From positions 305,490 through 369,489 of the forward strand of contig NZ_SSNX01000004.1 in NCBI RefSeq assembly GCF_004801415.1: a stretch of DNA of 64,000 nucleotides. The letters are read 5' to 3'. The DNA is from Deinococcus sp. KSM4-11 (GTDB lineage: Bacteria > Deinococcota > Deinococci > Deinococcales > Deinococcaceae). The notes beneath the pieces are model-generated. The model was not told the origin of the DNA and did not search any database. It saw only the letters and a program-made list of their open reading frames with translations. The translations under genes and the position numbers were made by a program. Of the stretch, positions 21,154-29,607 are shown one piece after another. The first letter of the stretch is position 1. Each line of letters begins with the position of its first letter.

Positions 21154-22701
21154 TCAGTGCTTGAAGTGCCGCGAGCCCGTGAACACCATGCTCAGGCCCA
21201 GCTCGTTGCACGCGGCGATGACCTCGGGGTCACGCTTGGCGCCGCCGGGTTGCAGGATGGCCGTCACGCCCGCCTGGGCGGCGAGGCGCACCACATCGTC
21301 GAAGGGGAAGAAGGCCTCGGAAGCGAGCACCGCGCCCCGCGCGTTCTCGCCCGCGTTCGCCACGGCGCGCTCGGCGGCCCAGATGCGGCTCACGGCCCCT
21401 GCGCCCAGGCCCACGGTCACGCCGCCTTTGGCGATCACGACCGCGTTGCTGCGGGCGTGCTTCACGGTCGCCCACGCGAAGCGCAGGTCGAGCCACTCCT
21501 GCTTGGTCGGTTCACGGGTGGTCACTGTTTCCGGGCAGAGGTCGTCCCACGGGCGGGCGTCCTTCTCCTGCACGGCGAAGCCCCCGGTCAGAGGCCGCAC
21601 GTCCAGCACACTCACGTGCTCGCTGGGGCCGGCGATCAGCACGCGCAGGTCGGGTTTCTTCTCGGTGAACCACGCGATGGCCTCGGCCGTCACGTCCGGC
21701 GCGATCAGCACTTCCAGGAAGGTGCCGCGCATGCTCTGCGCCGCCACCAGATCCACCGGGCGGTTCACGGCGACCACGCCGCCGAACACGCTCAGGGTGT
21801 CCGCGTCGCGGGCGCGTTCCCACGCCGTCTTCACGTCGGCGGCCAGCGCCACGCCGCAGGGATTGGCATGCTTGACGGCCACGCACACGGCCGCGTGCTC
21901 CGGCAGAGCCGATTCCTGCGCCGAGAGTTCCTGGCACAGCGTCCACGCGGCGTCGGCGTCCGTGAAGTTGTTGAAGCTCATGGGTTTGCCCGCCACCACC
22001 CGCGCGTCGATGACCGGCCCCCTCGCGCTGCCCAGGCGGTAGATCGCGCCGGGCTGGTGCGGGTTCTCGCCGTAGCGCACCTCGGCGGTCTTCTCCAGGT
22101 TCAGCGTCAGCGTGTGCGGCAGGCTGGTCGGCAGCTCGTCGGAGGTGCCTTCCAGATACGCGGTGATGGCGGCGTCGTACTCGCTGGTGTGCCGGTAGGC
22201 CTTGGCGGCCAGACGCTTGCGGTCGGTCTCCGAGACCTCGTCCTGAAGGGCCACGGGGTAATCCGCCGGATCGACCAGCACCAGCACGCCCGCGTGGTTC
22301 TTCGCCGCCGAGCGGATCATGGCGGGGCCACCGATGTCGATGTTCTCCACGACCTCGTCGAAGGGAGCGCCGCGCGCCACCGTCTCCCGGAACGGGTACA
22401 GGTTCACGCACACCAGATCGATGGTGCCGATCCCGTGCTCCTGAAGCTGCCCCAGGTGATCCTCTTCGCGCCGGGCCAGGATGCCGCCGTGGATGGCCGG
22501 ATGCAGCGTCTTCACGCGGCCGTCCAGCATCTCCGGGAAGCCGGTCACGTCGCTCACCTGCCGCGCGGGAATGCCCGCGCCCGTGATCGAGGCGTAGGTG
22601 CCGCCGGTGCTGAGGATCTCCCAGCCGCGCTGCTCGAGCTGCCGCGCGAATTCGATCACGCCGGTCTTGTCGCTCACGGAAATCAGGGCCCGTCTCGCCA
22701 T
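21154..22701 (-). CDS. purH: Bifunctional AICAR transformylase / IMP cyclohydrolase
   Basis: 515 residues; performs the last two steps of IMP synthesis. The N-terminal IMP cyclohydrolase (MGS-like) domain begins [11 protein letters not shown]; the C-terminal transformylase contains [10 protein letters not shown] with the catalytic Lys-His. ATG 22701 is favoured over the ATG two codons earlier because GGAGG then stands 8 nt upstream rather than 2. It is followed directly by folD, which supplies its formyl donor. A short hairpin (TTCCCC/GGGGAA) lies 30-50 nt upstream. Confidence 0.96.
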   Translation of the reverse strand: MARRALISVSDKTGVIEFARQLEQRGWEILSTGGTYASITGAGIPARQVSDVTGFPEMLDGRVKTLHPAIHGGILARREEDHLGQLQEHGIGTIDLVCVNLYPFRETVARGAPFDEVVENIDIGGPAMIRSAAKNHAGVLVLVDPADYPVALQDEVSETDRKRLAAKAYRHTSEYDAAITAYLEGTSDELPTSLPHTLTLNLEKTAEVRYGENPHQPGAIYRLGSARGPVIDARVVAGKPMSFNNFTDADAAWTLCQELSAQESALPEHAAVCVAVKHANPCGVALAADVKTAWERARDADTLSVFGGVVAVNRPVDLVAAQSMRGTFLEVLIAPDVTAEAIAWFTEKKPDLRVLIAGPSEHVSVLDVRPLTGGFAVQEKDARPWDDLCPETVTTREPTKQEWLDLRFAWATVKHARSNAVVIAKGGVTVGLGAGAVSRIWAAERAVANAGENARGAVLASEAFFPFDDVVRLAAQAGVTAILQPGGAKRDPEVIAACNELGLSMVFTGSRHFKH

Positions 22702-22858
22702 GTTCATGTCCTCCGGTCAAGCGAACAGCGTTCCCCACAACGGGGAAGTGTCCGACCCAGGCGCGCGATCACGAAGAAGATTCCGGAGGCTCCCCCGTGG
22801 TCACCCCACGTTCAGCGCCAGTCGCCCCCGCACTCGGGCCAGCATAGCGCCCTGCTTC

Positions 22859-23264
22859 TCACGGAGCTACGGCCACGGCCTCCACCTCGATCAGCAGTTC
22901 AGGAAGAACGAGCCCAGCCACCTTCACCAGCGTGCTCGCGGGCGGGGCGGCCGGATTCGCGAACTCGTCGCGAATCCGGCCGAAAGGTCTGGAGGTGCGC
23001 GGTCTCCGTGAGGAAGATGGTGAGCTTCACGACTGCGCCGAAGTCCAGACCAGCGGCGTCCAGTACGAGGCCCAGGTTGCGGAACACCTGCCGCGCCTGG
23101 GCCTCGAAATTCCCGGCGCCGACCACGTTCCCGTCCGCATCGAGCGCAATCTGCCCGGAGAAGTACACCGTGCGTCCACCGCGCACCTCGGCCGCGTGCG
23201 AGTAGCCGGTGGGGCTCCCGATGGAGGGCGCGTGGATGAACCGAAGGCTGGGGGTGTCGGTCAT
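22859..23264 (-). pseudogene. RidA/YjgF family protein with a +1 frameshift
   Basis: The first ~95 residues (from MTDTPSLRFI) match RidA-type imine/enamine deaminases: FSGQIALDADG, QARQVFRNLGLVLDAAG, VVKLTIFLT. Near 22976-22985 the frame shifts by one extra base. Read with one base fewer, the sequence continues RIRDEF, then PPASTLVKVAG (holding the family's catalytic Arg region in altered form) and LLIEVEAVAV up to a TGA at 22859, giving a normal ~134-residue protein. As written, translation runs on in the wrong frame to 22899. A perfect 15-bp inverted repeat lies exactly at the shift. It is either a real mutation or a sequencing error in a hairpin. Confidence 0.8.
22948..22982. repeat. Perfect 15-bp inverted repeat at the ridA frameshift
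   Basis: CGGCCGGATTCGCGA (22948-22962), 5-nt loop ACTCG, TCGCGAATCCGGCCG (22968-22982). The arms are exactly complementary and lie inside the coding sequence. The extra base of the frameshift is in or next to the second arm. Confidence 0.9.
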
Positions 23265-23286
23265 ACGCCAGTGTGGTGCCGGAGGG

Positions 23287-23862
23287 TCAGTTGCTGTTCC
23301 CGCTGCCGTCCGGGGAGGGCGCTGTCAGGTCGCCCGCTGGGGTGGGGGTCGCGGCGGCACTCTGACCCGTTCCCCGGATCACGCCCTGCAACTCGGCGAG
23401 CACTTCGCGCTCCTTGTCGCTGACCTGCTCGCCGCCGATGCCCAGGAAGCCCCCTTCCTTGGCGGCCTGCGCCGTGCGTTCGGCCACCTGCATCAGCATG
23501 TCCTGGTACGCGCGGGCATCCTCGGGGCTGGTCTTGGCCGACACCAGCCACACGGCCTGCCGCACCGCCTGCACGTTCTGATCCACGGTTTCCTGCAGGT
23601 TGTGGGGGCGCTCGCCCTGCATCTCCTTGATCTCGTCACGGCTGGGGCCGGTGCCCAGCAGGTCGGCGGCCATCGCTTCCATCAGCGGCGTGCGGCCCGC
23701 CTTGCTCACACTCTCGCGGATCGAGGCGGCAATCGCCTGCGCCTCGGCGAGCAGGCCGGTCAGCCCGCTGGGACTGGCCGCGACCACGGCGGCACCGGCC
23801 CGGCCGGGGCCGGTCATGACCTGGAACCATTCCTGCGTGCTGAACTCGTCTTTCAGGCTCAT
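23287..23862 (-). CDS. Conserved hypothetical protein, 191 residues
   Basis: A mostly helical soluble protein with no signal or membrane segment. The middle is amphipathic (TVDQNVQAVRQAVWLVSAK) and reads EDARAYQDMLMQVAERTAQAAKEGGFLGIGGEQVSDKE, the kind of segment seen in tellurite-resistance/acetamidase-like cytosolic helical proteins, but I cannot assign a family. The last 30 residues are a low-complexity A/T/P/G/S/N tail. TACGCT stands 6 nt before the ATG: probably leaderless. Confidence 0.7.
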   Translation of the reverse strand: MSLKDEFSTQEWFQVMTGPGRAGAAVVAASPSGLTGLLAEAQAIAASIRESVSKAGRTPLMEAMAADLLGTGPSRDEIKEMQGERPHNLQETVDQNVQAVRQAVWLVSAKTSPEDARAYQDMLMQVAERTAQAAKEGGFLGIGGEQVSDKEREVLAELQGVIRGTGQSAAATPTPAGDLTAPSPDGSGNSN

Positions 23863-23904
23863 GCGCTCAGCGTAGGCCGGGCACCGGAGGCTTTGCCTCC
23901 GCGT

Positions 23905-24132
23905 TCATTCACGGGCCTTCACGTCCGAGAGGTCGAACTTCGGGGCGTCCGTGTCCTCGCGCACGCTGACCGGGTCAGGCTCCAGGCCGTGCCCGCCGAA
24001 CATCCCGCTGGCGACCAGTGAACCGCCCACCGCGTCGCCGGGCCGTCCGTCACGCGGCACCAGCGGCTTCAGGCGCCACGCCACCACGATCAGGATCAGC
24101 GGCAGGACGATGAAGATCAGGATGGCGGCCAT
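23905..24132 (-). CDS. Small membrane-anchored protein, 75 residues
   Basis: An N-terminal helix (AAILIFIVLPLILIVVAW) is followed by a hydrophilic tail ending KFDLSDVKARE, so it should be a single-pass protein with its tail most likely cytosolic. Start ATG 24132, with CACACT 6 nt upstream, a near-match to the leaderless -10 hexamer. No family is recognised. It is likely co-expressed with neither neighbour. Confidence 0.6.
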   Translation of the reverse strand: MAAILIFIVLPLILIVVAWRLKPLVPRDGRPGDAVGGSLVASGMFGGHGLEPDPVSVREDTDAPKFDLSDVKARE

Positions 24133-24151
24133 GCGCCCAGTGTGGCATGAC

Positions 24152-24191
24152 AAAAAGCCCGGCACTGAAAAGCCCGGCACAGTGGCCGGGC
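24152..24191 (-). terminator. Terminator of the HxlR gene, with duplicated 3' half
   Basis: On the minus strand GCCCGGC pairs with GCCGGGC across a 6-nt loop, followed by TTTT (24171-24168). The 3' arm and T tract are then repeated (AGTGCCGGGCTTTTT, ending at 24152), as if by tandem duplication, giving two T tracts. It lies 17 nt after the regulator stop codon. Confidence 0.75.
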
Positions 24192-24207
24192 GGGGAGGAT
24201 CAGGGCG

Positions 24208-24555
24208 TCACGCGCTCTGCGCTTCGGGAAGGGGGGGCAGGAGGTGGTCGCGGCCCCAGGCGTCGATGGCGTCGATCACCGACTGCAGCTGCCGTCCAGC
24301 CGGGGTCAGGGAGTAGACGCTGCGGGCGAGTTTGCCGTGGCTGTCCTCGGTGCGCTTGGAGATGATCTGCAGGCCTTCGAGGTGCTCCAGCCGTTGGGTG
24401 AGGGTGGCGCTGTTGCAGCCGCCGACCGCGCGGGCCAGTTCATTGAAGCCCTTTTCACCATCCAGCAGGGAGCGGACGATGTGCAGCACCCACTTCTCCT
24501 GCAACACCCCGATTGCCCGGTAGACCGGGCAGAATCCAGTGTGTTCAGTGCTCAT
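24208..24555 (-). CDS. HxlR-family winged-helix transcriptional regulator
   Basis: 115 residues. FCPVYRAIGVLQEKWVLHIV is the HxlR N-terminus with its conserved Cys, which in characterised members senses electrophiles or redox state. The recognition region reads FNELARAVGGCNSATLTQRL, and the wing RTEDSHGKLARSVYSLTPAGR. ATG 24555 (MSTEHTG) has TATGCT 6 nt upstream, so it is probably leaderless. It is divergent from a nitroreductase, a common pairing in which the regulator controls the neighbour. Confidence 0.88.
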   Translation of the reverse strand: MSTEHTGFCPVYRAIGVLQEKWVLHIVRSLLDGEKGFNELARAVGGCNSATLTQRLEHLEGLQIISKRTEDSHGKLARSVYSLTPAGRQLQSVIDAIDAWGRDHLLPPLPEAQSA

Positions 24556-24561
24556 GACAAA

Positions 24562-24636
24562 AGCATACACCTAAACGGGAACTAAAGTGCAGTCGATCTC
24601 ACACCGCTTGACTTTATAAAGCGTCGGCGTTAGGGT
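24562..24636. promoter_or_regulatory. Divergent promoters and palindrome between the HxlR gene and nitroreductase
   Basis: Plus strand: TTGACT (24608-24613), a 17-nt spacer, TAGGGT (24631-24636), then 7 nt to the nitroreductase ATG. Minus strand: TATGCT (24567-24562), 6 nt from the regulator ATG. The palindrome CTTTATAAAG (24612-24621) overlaps the plus-strand -35/spacer and is a candidate regulator site; ACTAAAG (24591-24597) repeats half of it. Confidence 0.55.
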
Positions 24637-24643
24637 GACGGGC

Positions 24644-25276
24644 ATGACGACCTCCACCGAAGTCCGCCCCACGACCACCCTTCCTGTTGCTGAGGCCATC
24701 CAGACCCGCCGCAGCATCCGCAAGTTCGTGCAGGAACCCATGAACCAGGACGACCTGCGCGAGATCCTGCGCCTCGCCAGCCTGGCCCCCACCGCCAACA
24801 ACGTCCAGCCCACCCGTTTCGCCGTGATCCAGAGCAAGGATCTGCAGCAGAAACTCCAGGACGTCAGCTACAACCAGAGCCAGGTCACCAGCGCCCCCGC
24901 CGTGATCGTTGTGTACTCCGACATGGAAGACGTGCTCGCCAACGCCGAACAGAACTTCCCCGCCAGCATGGGCGAGGAGCAGGTCAAGACCCGTGCGGAG
25001 GGCCTGCGCGCCCAGTTCGGTGCCCAGGACGTCGCCCAGCGCGGCCAGTGGGCCCTGACCCAGGCGAACATCGCCTTCGGCTTCCTGATGCTCGCCGCCC
25101 GGGGTAAGGGCTACGACACCGTGCCCATGCTCGGCTTCCAGCCGGACAAGGTCAAGGAACTCCTGGGCCTGCCCGAGCACGTCCAGTTCGCCGGCCTGCT
25201 GCCCATCGGCAAGCGTGACGAAGAAGGCTTCCCCCACCACCGTCACAACGTCGACCGCATCACGACGTTCTACTGA
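24644..25276 (+). CDS. Nitroreductase family FMN-dependent oxidoreductase
   Basis: About 210 residues. The N-terminal TRRSIRKF is the FMN-phosphate-binding motif, [16 protein letters not shown] the second conserved segment, and [20 protein letters not shown] the helix over the flavin. The C-terminal end [16 protein letters not shown] is usual for NAD(P)H-dependent members. They reduce nitro compounds, quinones or flavins. ATG 24644 is preferred over a GTG three codons earlier because of the consensus leaderless promoter (TTGACT-17-TAGGGT-7-ATG). Probably under control of the divergent HxlR protein. Confidence 0.9.
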   Translation: MTTSTEVRPTTTLPVAEAIQTRRSIRKFVQEPMNQDDLREILRLASLAPTANNVQPTRFAVIQSKDLQQKLQDVSYNQSQVTSAPAVIVVYSDMEDVLANAEQNFPASMGEEQVKTRAEGLRAQFGAQDVAQRGQWALTQANIAFGFLMLAARGKGYDTVPMLGFQPDKVKELLGLPEHVQFAGLLPIGKRDEEGFPHHRHNVDRITTFY

Positions 25277-25285
25277 TCTCGCGCG

Positions 25286-25362
25286 GATTCCGAGTGGCGG
25301 GCCCGCGCTCGCGGGCACACCGGAATCACTGAAGACCGCTCCCACCCCGGGGGCGGTTTTTT
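25286..25362 (+). terminator. Tandem hairpins and terminator after the nitroreductase gene
   Basis: The first is a long imperfect hairpin (GATTCCG..GTG..GCCCGCG with CGCGGGC.CAC.CGGAATC, 25286-25327). The second is a standard terminator: ACCGC-CCC with GGG-CGGT and six T ending at 25362. Confidence 0.8.
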
Positions 25363-25379
25363 CGTGTCCACTGAACGCC

Positions 25380-26372
25380 ATGAGCACTGAACTGACGGAT
25401 CAGGCGATCATCGTCCACGCCTTCGGCGGCCCCGACGTGCTGAAGTGGGAGCAGCGGCCCCTGCCCCAGCCGGGCCCCGGTCAGGTGCGCGTGCGCGTCA
25501 CGGTCACCGGCGTGAACTACGCCGATCTGCTCGCGCGCCAGGGGAAATACGGCACCAGCCAGCCGCCATTCACACCCGGCCTGGACGCGGTGGGCGTGGT
25601 GGACGCACTGGGCGAGGGGGTGACCACCCCGACGGTCGGCCAGCGGGTCGCGGTCTACCCGGTGGGTGGCGGCTATGCCACGCACGTCCTCGCCAGCGCC
25701 GCGCTGTGTCTGCCCCTGCCGGACAGCGTGCCGGACGAAGCGGCCGCCGCCCTGACCATGCTCGCCACCGCCTACGGCATCCTGACCACCGCGGCCGACC
25801 TGCACCGGGGCGAGACGGTGCTCATCCATGCGGCCGGGGGGGGCGTCGGGCACCTGGCCGTGCAGTACGCCCGCGCCCTGGGGGCCGGGCGGATCATCGG
25901 CGTGGTCGGCAGCGACGCCCGCGCCGCGTTCATCCGCGGTCTCGGCGTGGACGACGTGATCAACCGCCACCACGAGGATTTTGCCGCGTGCGTTCAGGAA
26001 CTCACGGCTGGGCGGGGCGTGGACGTGATCCTCGACTCCATCGGCGGCGACACGGCCGAGCGGGGCGCAGGCGTCCTGGCGCGCTTTGGACGGCTCGTGA
26101 CCTACGGGCACGCGGGCGGCACGCCGGGCCGGATTCCCACCGCGCCCCTGCACCGCGAGTGCCGCGCCGTGGTGGGCTACAGCAACGGCACCCTGCGCCA
26201 GCACCGCCCCGAACAGGCCCGCCAGACCACGCTGGAGGCGCTGGAGTACCTCCGGCGCGGCGACGTGACCGTGACCATCGGAGCGCGCGTTCCCCTGGCC
26301 GAGGCCGCTCGAGCGCACAGCCTCGTGGAATCCGGAACCGTGGATGGCAAGGTGCTCCTCACGCCCGGGTGA
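25380..26372 (+). CDS. NADPH:quinone oxidoreductase-like (zeta-crystallin type) protein
   Basis: A 330-residue medium-chain dehydrogenase/reductase without the zinc ligands, as in quinone oxidoreductases (QorA). N-terminal [19 protein letters not shown] and [14 protein letters not shown] are family markers; [20 protein letters not shown] is the NADPH-binding turn (AAGGGVG). C-terminal [22 protein letters not shown] is the usual ending. Reduces quinones or alkenals. Start ATG 25380 follows the nitroreductase terminator, so it has its own promoter; both genes may serve electrophile detoxification. Confidence 0.88.
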   Translation: MSTELTDQAIIVHAFGGPDVLKWEQRPLPQPGPGQVRVRVTVTGVNYADLLARQGKYGTSQPPFTPGLDAVGVVDALGEGVTTPTVGQRVAVYPVGGGYATHVLASAALCLPLPDSVPDEAAAALTMLATAYGILTTAADLHRGETVLIHAAGGGVGHLAVQYARALGAGRIIGVVGSDARAAFIRGLGVDDVINRHHEDFAACVQELTAGRGVDVILDSIGGDTAERGAGVLARFGRLVTYGHAGGTPGRIPTAPLHRECRAVVGYSNGTLRQHRPEQARQTTLEALEYLRRGDVTVTIGARVPLAEAARAHSLVESGTVDGKVLLTPG

Positions 26373-26376
26373 GGGT

Positions 26377-26814
26377 TCAGGTCAGCGGTTCGGGCCATTC
26401 CCAGCGGGGCAGCAGGTCGGCCAGCGGCCGCGCCTCGGCCCGGCCCAGGATCACCCGCGTGCGTAGGTTGCCGGGGTCGATCTGCCGGATGAATTCCCGG
26501 CAGCGGCCACACGGCGGCAGGACGAACAGCTGGCCGCTCTCCACTTTGCGCCACACCGCGACGATGGACGCGATGGAGTACTCGCCGGCCGTCACCATCG
26601 CCGCGATGGCGGCGTGCTCGGCGCAGAAGCCGGTGCCGGAGCCCGTGTCGATGCACACGCCGTGGTGGTGCTGTCCCGAGCCGCTGACCAGCACGCACGC
26701 GACGTCGCCGAACAGGCGGTCGCTGACCCGGTGGGGGCGCAGCACGCCGGCCGCCTCGGCGATCAGCGCGTCGTGGGGCTGGGAACCGTCGAGCATGGTA
26801 TCAGGGCCGGTCAT
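26377..26814 (-). CDS. Cytidine/blasticidin-S deaminase-like protein
   Basis: 145 residues with the zinc site of the cytidine deaminase superfamily: FCAEHAAI (Cys ligand plus catalytic Glu) and PPCGRCREFI (two Cys ligands). The C-terminal LADLLPRWEW and overall spacing are closer to blasticidin-S deaminases than to standard Cdd, but this is by eye. ATG 26814 overlaps the ABC-F stop by 4 bp (ATGA), so both are translated together. It could deaminate cytidine for salvage or a cytosine-nucleoside antibiotic. Confidence 0.75.
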   Translation of the reverse strand: MTGPDTMLDGSQPHDALIAEAAGVLRPHRVSDRLFGDVACVLVSGSGQHHHGVCIDTGSGTGFCAEHAAIAAMVTAGEYSIASIVAVWRKVESGQLFVLPPCGRCREFIRQIDPGNLRTRVILGRAEARPLADLLPRWEWPEPLT

Positions 26815-28421
26815 GATTCCGGAGTATCCTCCACGCCGCTCCCGCCCACGCGCCACACCCGCGTCGCCACGCGCTTCACCAGCGTGCGGTCGTGGCTGGC
26901 GAACAGCACCGTGCCGGGAAAGGCCAGCAGCACGCCCTCCAGCGCCTCAATCATGCGGATGTCCAGGTGGTTCGTCGGTTCGTCCAGCACGAGCAGTTGC
27001 GCCCGCGTGACGCTCAGGCGCGCGAGGCTCAGGCGGGTGCGTTGCCCGCCCGACAGCCCCTCCAGCCGGAAGGCCGGGCCGGGCAGCTGAAGCTGCGCGG
27101 CGACCTCGTGAAGCTGGTGGGGTGTGAGGAGGGGATTGGCGTCTAGCAGGGCATCCGCCACCGTGTCCAGGCCCGCAAGTTCCTCGCCGTGCTGCCCGGC
27201 CACGTAGCGGGTGAGGCCCATGCCCCAGCGCACCTCGCCCGTGTGGGGAAAGGTGCCCAGCAGTGCGCCGAGGAGCGTGCTCTTGCCGCCGCCGTTCGGG
27301 CCGGTCAGTGCGATCTTCTCCCCGCGGCGGACGTGCAGGGTCACGCCGTCCAGCACCCGTCGTCCGTCCCGGCACACGCACAGGTCGCGTACGGTCAGCA
27401 CCTCGGCCGGGCCGGGCGGTGTGGCAGGAAGTTCCAGACGCAGCAGGCGCCGGTCTGTGTACGGTTTCTCGGTGGCGTGCGCGTCGAGCCGGTCGATCTG
27501 CTTCTGCATGGCCTTCGCGCGGGCCGAGTAGATCTGCTGGCCCCGCTCGCTCTTGAAGGTGGACAGGAACTTGTCGTTGTCGCGCGCCCGGTTGCGGTTC
27601 TCCTGAACGCCACCCTTGCTCGCCTGCCGCCGCCGTTCCTCGTCCAGCGCCGCCCGCTTGCGCCGGTACGCCTCGTAATCACGTTCCTGCGCGTCGCGCA
27701 GCGTGGCCTTCAGGGCCATCGCGTCCGAATACCCGCCGGGATAGCGGATCAGTCGGCCCCGTTCCAGCTCGGCCGTCTCAGTCGCCACGGCGTCCAGGAA
27801 GGCGCGGTCGTGGCTGGCGAGCACGAAGGCCGCACTGCTGGAAGCGATCCACGTTTCCAGCCAGCGTGCGCCATCCACGTCCAGGTGGTTCGTCGGCTCG
27901 TCCAGCAGGTAGACGTCGGCAGGGGAGAGCAGCAGACGGGCCAGGAGCGCCCGACGGGACTGCCCGCCCGAGAGCCGATCCGCGTCCGCCCCGGCGTCCA
28001 GCCCCAGGCCCGCCAGCACCGCTGCCGCGCGGCCCGTGAAGTCGTACCCACCGGCCAGCCGGTAGGTCTCTTCCGCCTCCGAGAACGCCGTGAGTGCCGC
28101 GTCCGAACCGTCGGCCAGTCCCGCCGAGGCGGCGTCGAACGCCGTCTGGGCCGCCCGCAGCGCCGGGGGCGTCACCGTGTCCAGCAGCGTTCCGGTGCCC
28201 GCCTCCTCCTGCTGGGCGAGCAGGGCCACGCGGCCCGAGATCAGCGCCGAGCCCGCGTCCGGCGCCTCCAGCCCCGCCATCACGCGCAGCAGCGTGCTCT
28301 TGCCACTGCCGTTCGCTCCCACCAGCGCGAGCCGCGCGCCGGGCGAGACCTCCAGTTCCACTCCATCGAAGACCGTCCGGTCGCCGTACGTTCGGGCGAC
28401 CCCTCTCAATTGAATCAGCAC
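26811..28421 (-). CDS. ABC-F family ATPase
   Basis: 536 residues with two ATPase domains in tandem and no membrane part. First domain: GANGSGKST, LSGGQSRRA, VYLLDEPTNHLD. Second: GPNGGGKST, LSGGQRTRL, LLVLDEPTNHLD. The charged inter-domain linker (residues ~230-310) contains KRAALDEERRRQASKGG, the arm that reaches into the ribosomal E/P site in ABC-F proteins. Role: translation factor or antibiotic-protection ATPase. The start is GTG 28421 with AGGGAG 7-8 nt upstream; the open frame continues 64 codons further but without coding character. The deaminase gene overlaps its end. Confidence 0.88.
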   Translation of the reverse strand: MLIQLRGVARTYGDRTVFDGVELEVSPGARLALVGANGSGKSTLLRVMAGLEAPDAGSALISGRVALLAQQEEAGTGTLLDTVTPPALRAAQTAFDAASAGLADGSDAALTAFSEAEETYRLAGGYDFTGRAAAVLAGLGLDAGADADRLSGGQSRRALLARLLLSPADVYLLDEPTNHLDVDGARWLETWIASSSAAFVLASHDRAFLDAVATETAELERGRLIRYPGGYSDAMALKATLRDAQERDYEAYRRKRAALDEERRRQASKGGVQENRNRARDNDKFLSTFKSERGQQIYSARAKAMQKQIDRLDAHATEKPYTDRRLLRLELPATPPGPAEVLTVRDLCVCRDGRRVLDGVTLHVRRGEKIALTGPNGGGKSTLLGALLGTFPHTGEVRWGMGLTRYVAGQHGEELAGLDTVADALLDANPLLTPHQLHEVAAQLQLPGPAFRLEGLSGGQRTRLSLARLSVTRAQLLVLDEPTNHLDIRMIEALEGVLLAFPGTVLFASHDRTLVKRVATRVWRVGGSGVEDTPES

Positions 28422-28651
28422 TCGTTCACTCCCTGCGGCAAGGGCCAGCCCGCGCACAGCGGGTGGCAGCTTCAGACCGTGGATGCAGGGATTAACGACG
28501 CAAGATTCAGAAGTCCTTTGAATGGGCGGCAGGAACACGCCAGGAAACCTGGAGCTGCACCCAGCATACGGCCGGATCTGGCCAGTAGGCCATCCGGCGG
28601 ACTTGAGCCTCACGCGACGTCAGGCCACACCATGCCGGGCAGGAGGTCCCC

Positions 28652-29554
28652 ATGTCCGTTATTCCCGTCGATACCCTGGACGCTCTGCATACCGTCCTGA
28701 GGGCTCCAGAGCGGCACCAGGACGCCCTCTACCGTCAGCTCGTGCTCGATCCGCTGCGGCCCGTGTGGGAGGGCATGCTCCGCTATGGCCCGCCCACCGA
28801 CGATCCCGCCATGCAGGCCGCCCGCATGATGAAGCTCTACCGGCCCGAACACGGCGCGGAACGCGGGCTGGAGGCCATCCGGCACCTGCAGGAAGCGGGC
28901 GTGGTTCAGGCCAACCTCACGGCGCTCCAACTTGCTACGGCCACGCTCAACCCCGATGCCCACGGCGTCCAGCTCCCGCCGCTACACCTCGCCCTGACTG
29001 TGGCAGAACCCGGCAGCCTGGGCGAGGACGGCCTGACCGGCGCGGCCAACGTTCCCGGCTGGCTGCTGCTGTCGATCTGGCCGCAGCTGTTGCCGAATGG
29101 TGCGTGGAACGACCCGAAGCTCCCCGCCATCACCGCGCACGAGTACCACCATGCCGTCCGCTTCGCCCAGCCTGACTGGACGTTCCCGATGACCCTCGGC
29201 GCGTATCTCATCGCGGAAGGACTGGCCGAGAGCTTCGCCGCGGACCTGTATGGCGAGGGCAGCCTGGGCTCGTGGACGACCACCCTTCAGGAGAGCGATC
29301 TGCGTGCCCTGGCTCCCCGGTATGGCGCCGCGCTGGAAGAACGCGACTTCGGCATCGTGCGAGGCTACATCTTCGGGGATTCGGTCATGCGGGAGTACGG
29401 CGGGCCCTCCGACCTGGGCATCCCGCCGTACGCGGGGTACGCGCTCGGGTACCGGGTCGTGCAGGACTACCTTCGCCTCAGCGGGCAGACGGTCGTTGAG
29501 GCCAGCTATACACCGTGGCGGGTGATTGCGGCGGGGTGTGGGTGGTTTGACTAA
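28652..29554 (+). CDS. DUF2268 putative zinc metalloprotease
   Basis: 300 residues, no signal peptide. TAHEYHHAVRFA contains HExxH (His, Glu, His at about residues 163-167), and LAESFAADLYGEGSLGSW about 28 residues later gives the third ligand Glu/Asp. This is the pattern of DUF2268 proteins, called predicted Zn-dependent proteases; related domains occur in YjaZ/HSP-type proteins. AGGAGGT stands 5 nt before the ATG. The natural substrate is unknown. It is followed 50 bp later by the SUKH-like gene. Confidence 0.75.
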   Translation: MSVIPVDTLDALHTVLRAPERHQDALYRQLVLDPLRPVWEGMLRYGPPTDDPAMQAARMMKLYRPEHGAERGLEAIRHLQEAGVVQANLTALQLATATLNPDAHGVQLPPLHLALTVAEPGSLGEDGLTGAANVPGWLLLSIWPQLLPNGAWNDPKLPAITAHEYHHAVRFAQPDWTFPMTLGAYLIAEGLAESFAADLYGEGSLGSWTTTLQESDLRALAPRYGAALEERDFGIVRGYIFGDSVMREYGGPSDLGIPPYAGYALGYRVVQDYLRLSGQTVVEASYTPWRVIAAGCGWFD

Positions 29555-29578
29555 GTGCGCGGCACAAAACGTGCATAG

Positions 29579-29607
29579 CACGTCGTGCGCACTACCATCA
29601 CGACGTG
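29579..29607. promoter_or_regulatory. Palindrome over the promoter and start of the SUKH-like gene
   Basis: CACGTCGTG (29579-29587) and its exact complement CACGACGTG (29599-29607) flank TACCAT (29593-29598), a -10 hexamer 6 nt before the GTG start at 29605. The arms are 20 bp apart centre to centre, two helical turns. It could be an operator, or a hairpin hiding the start codon. Confidence 0.55.
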
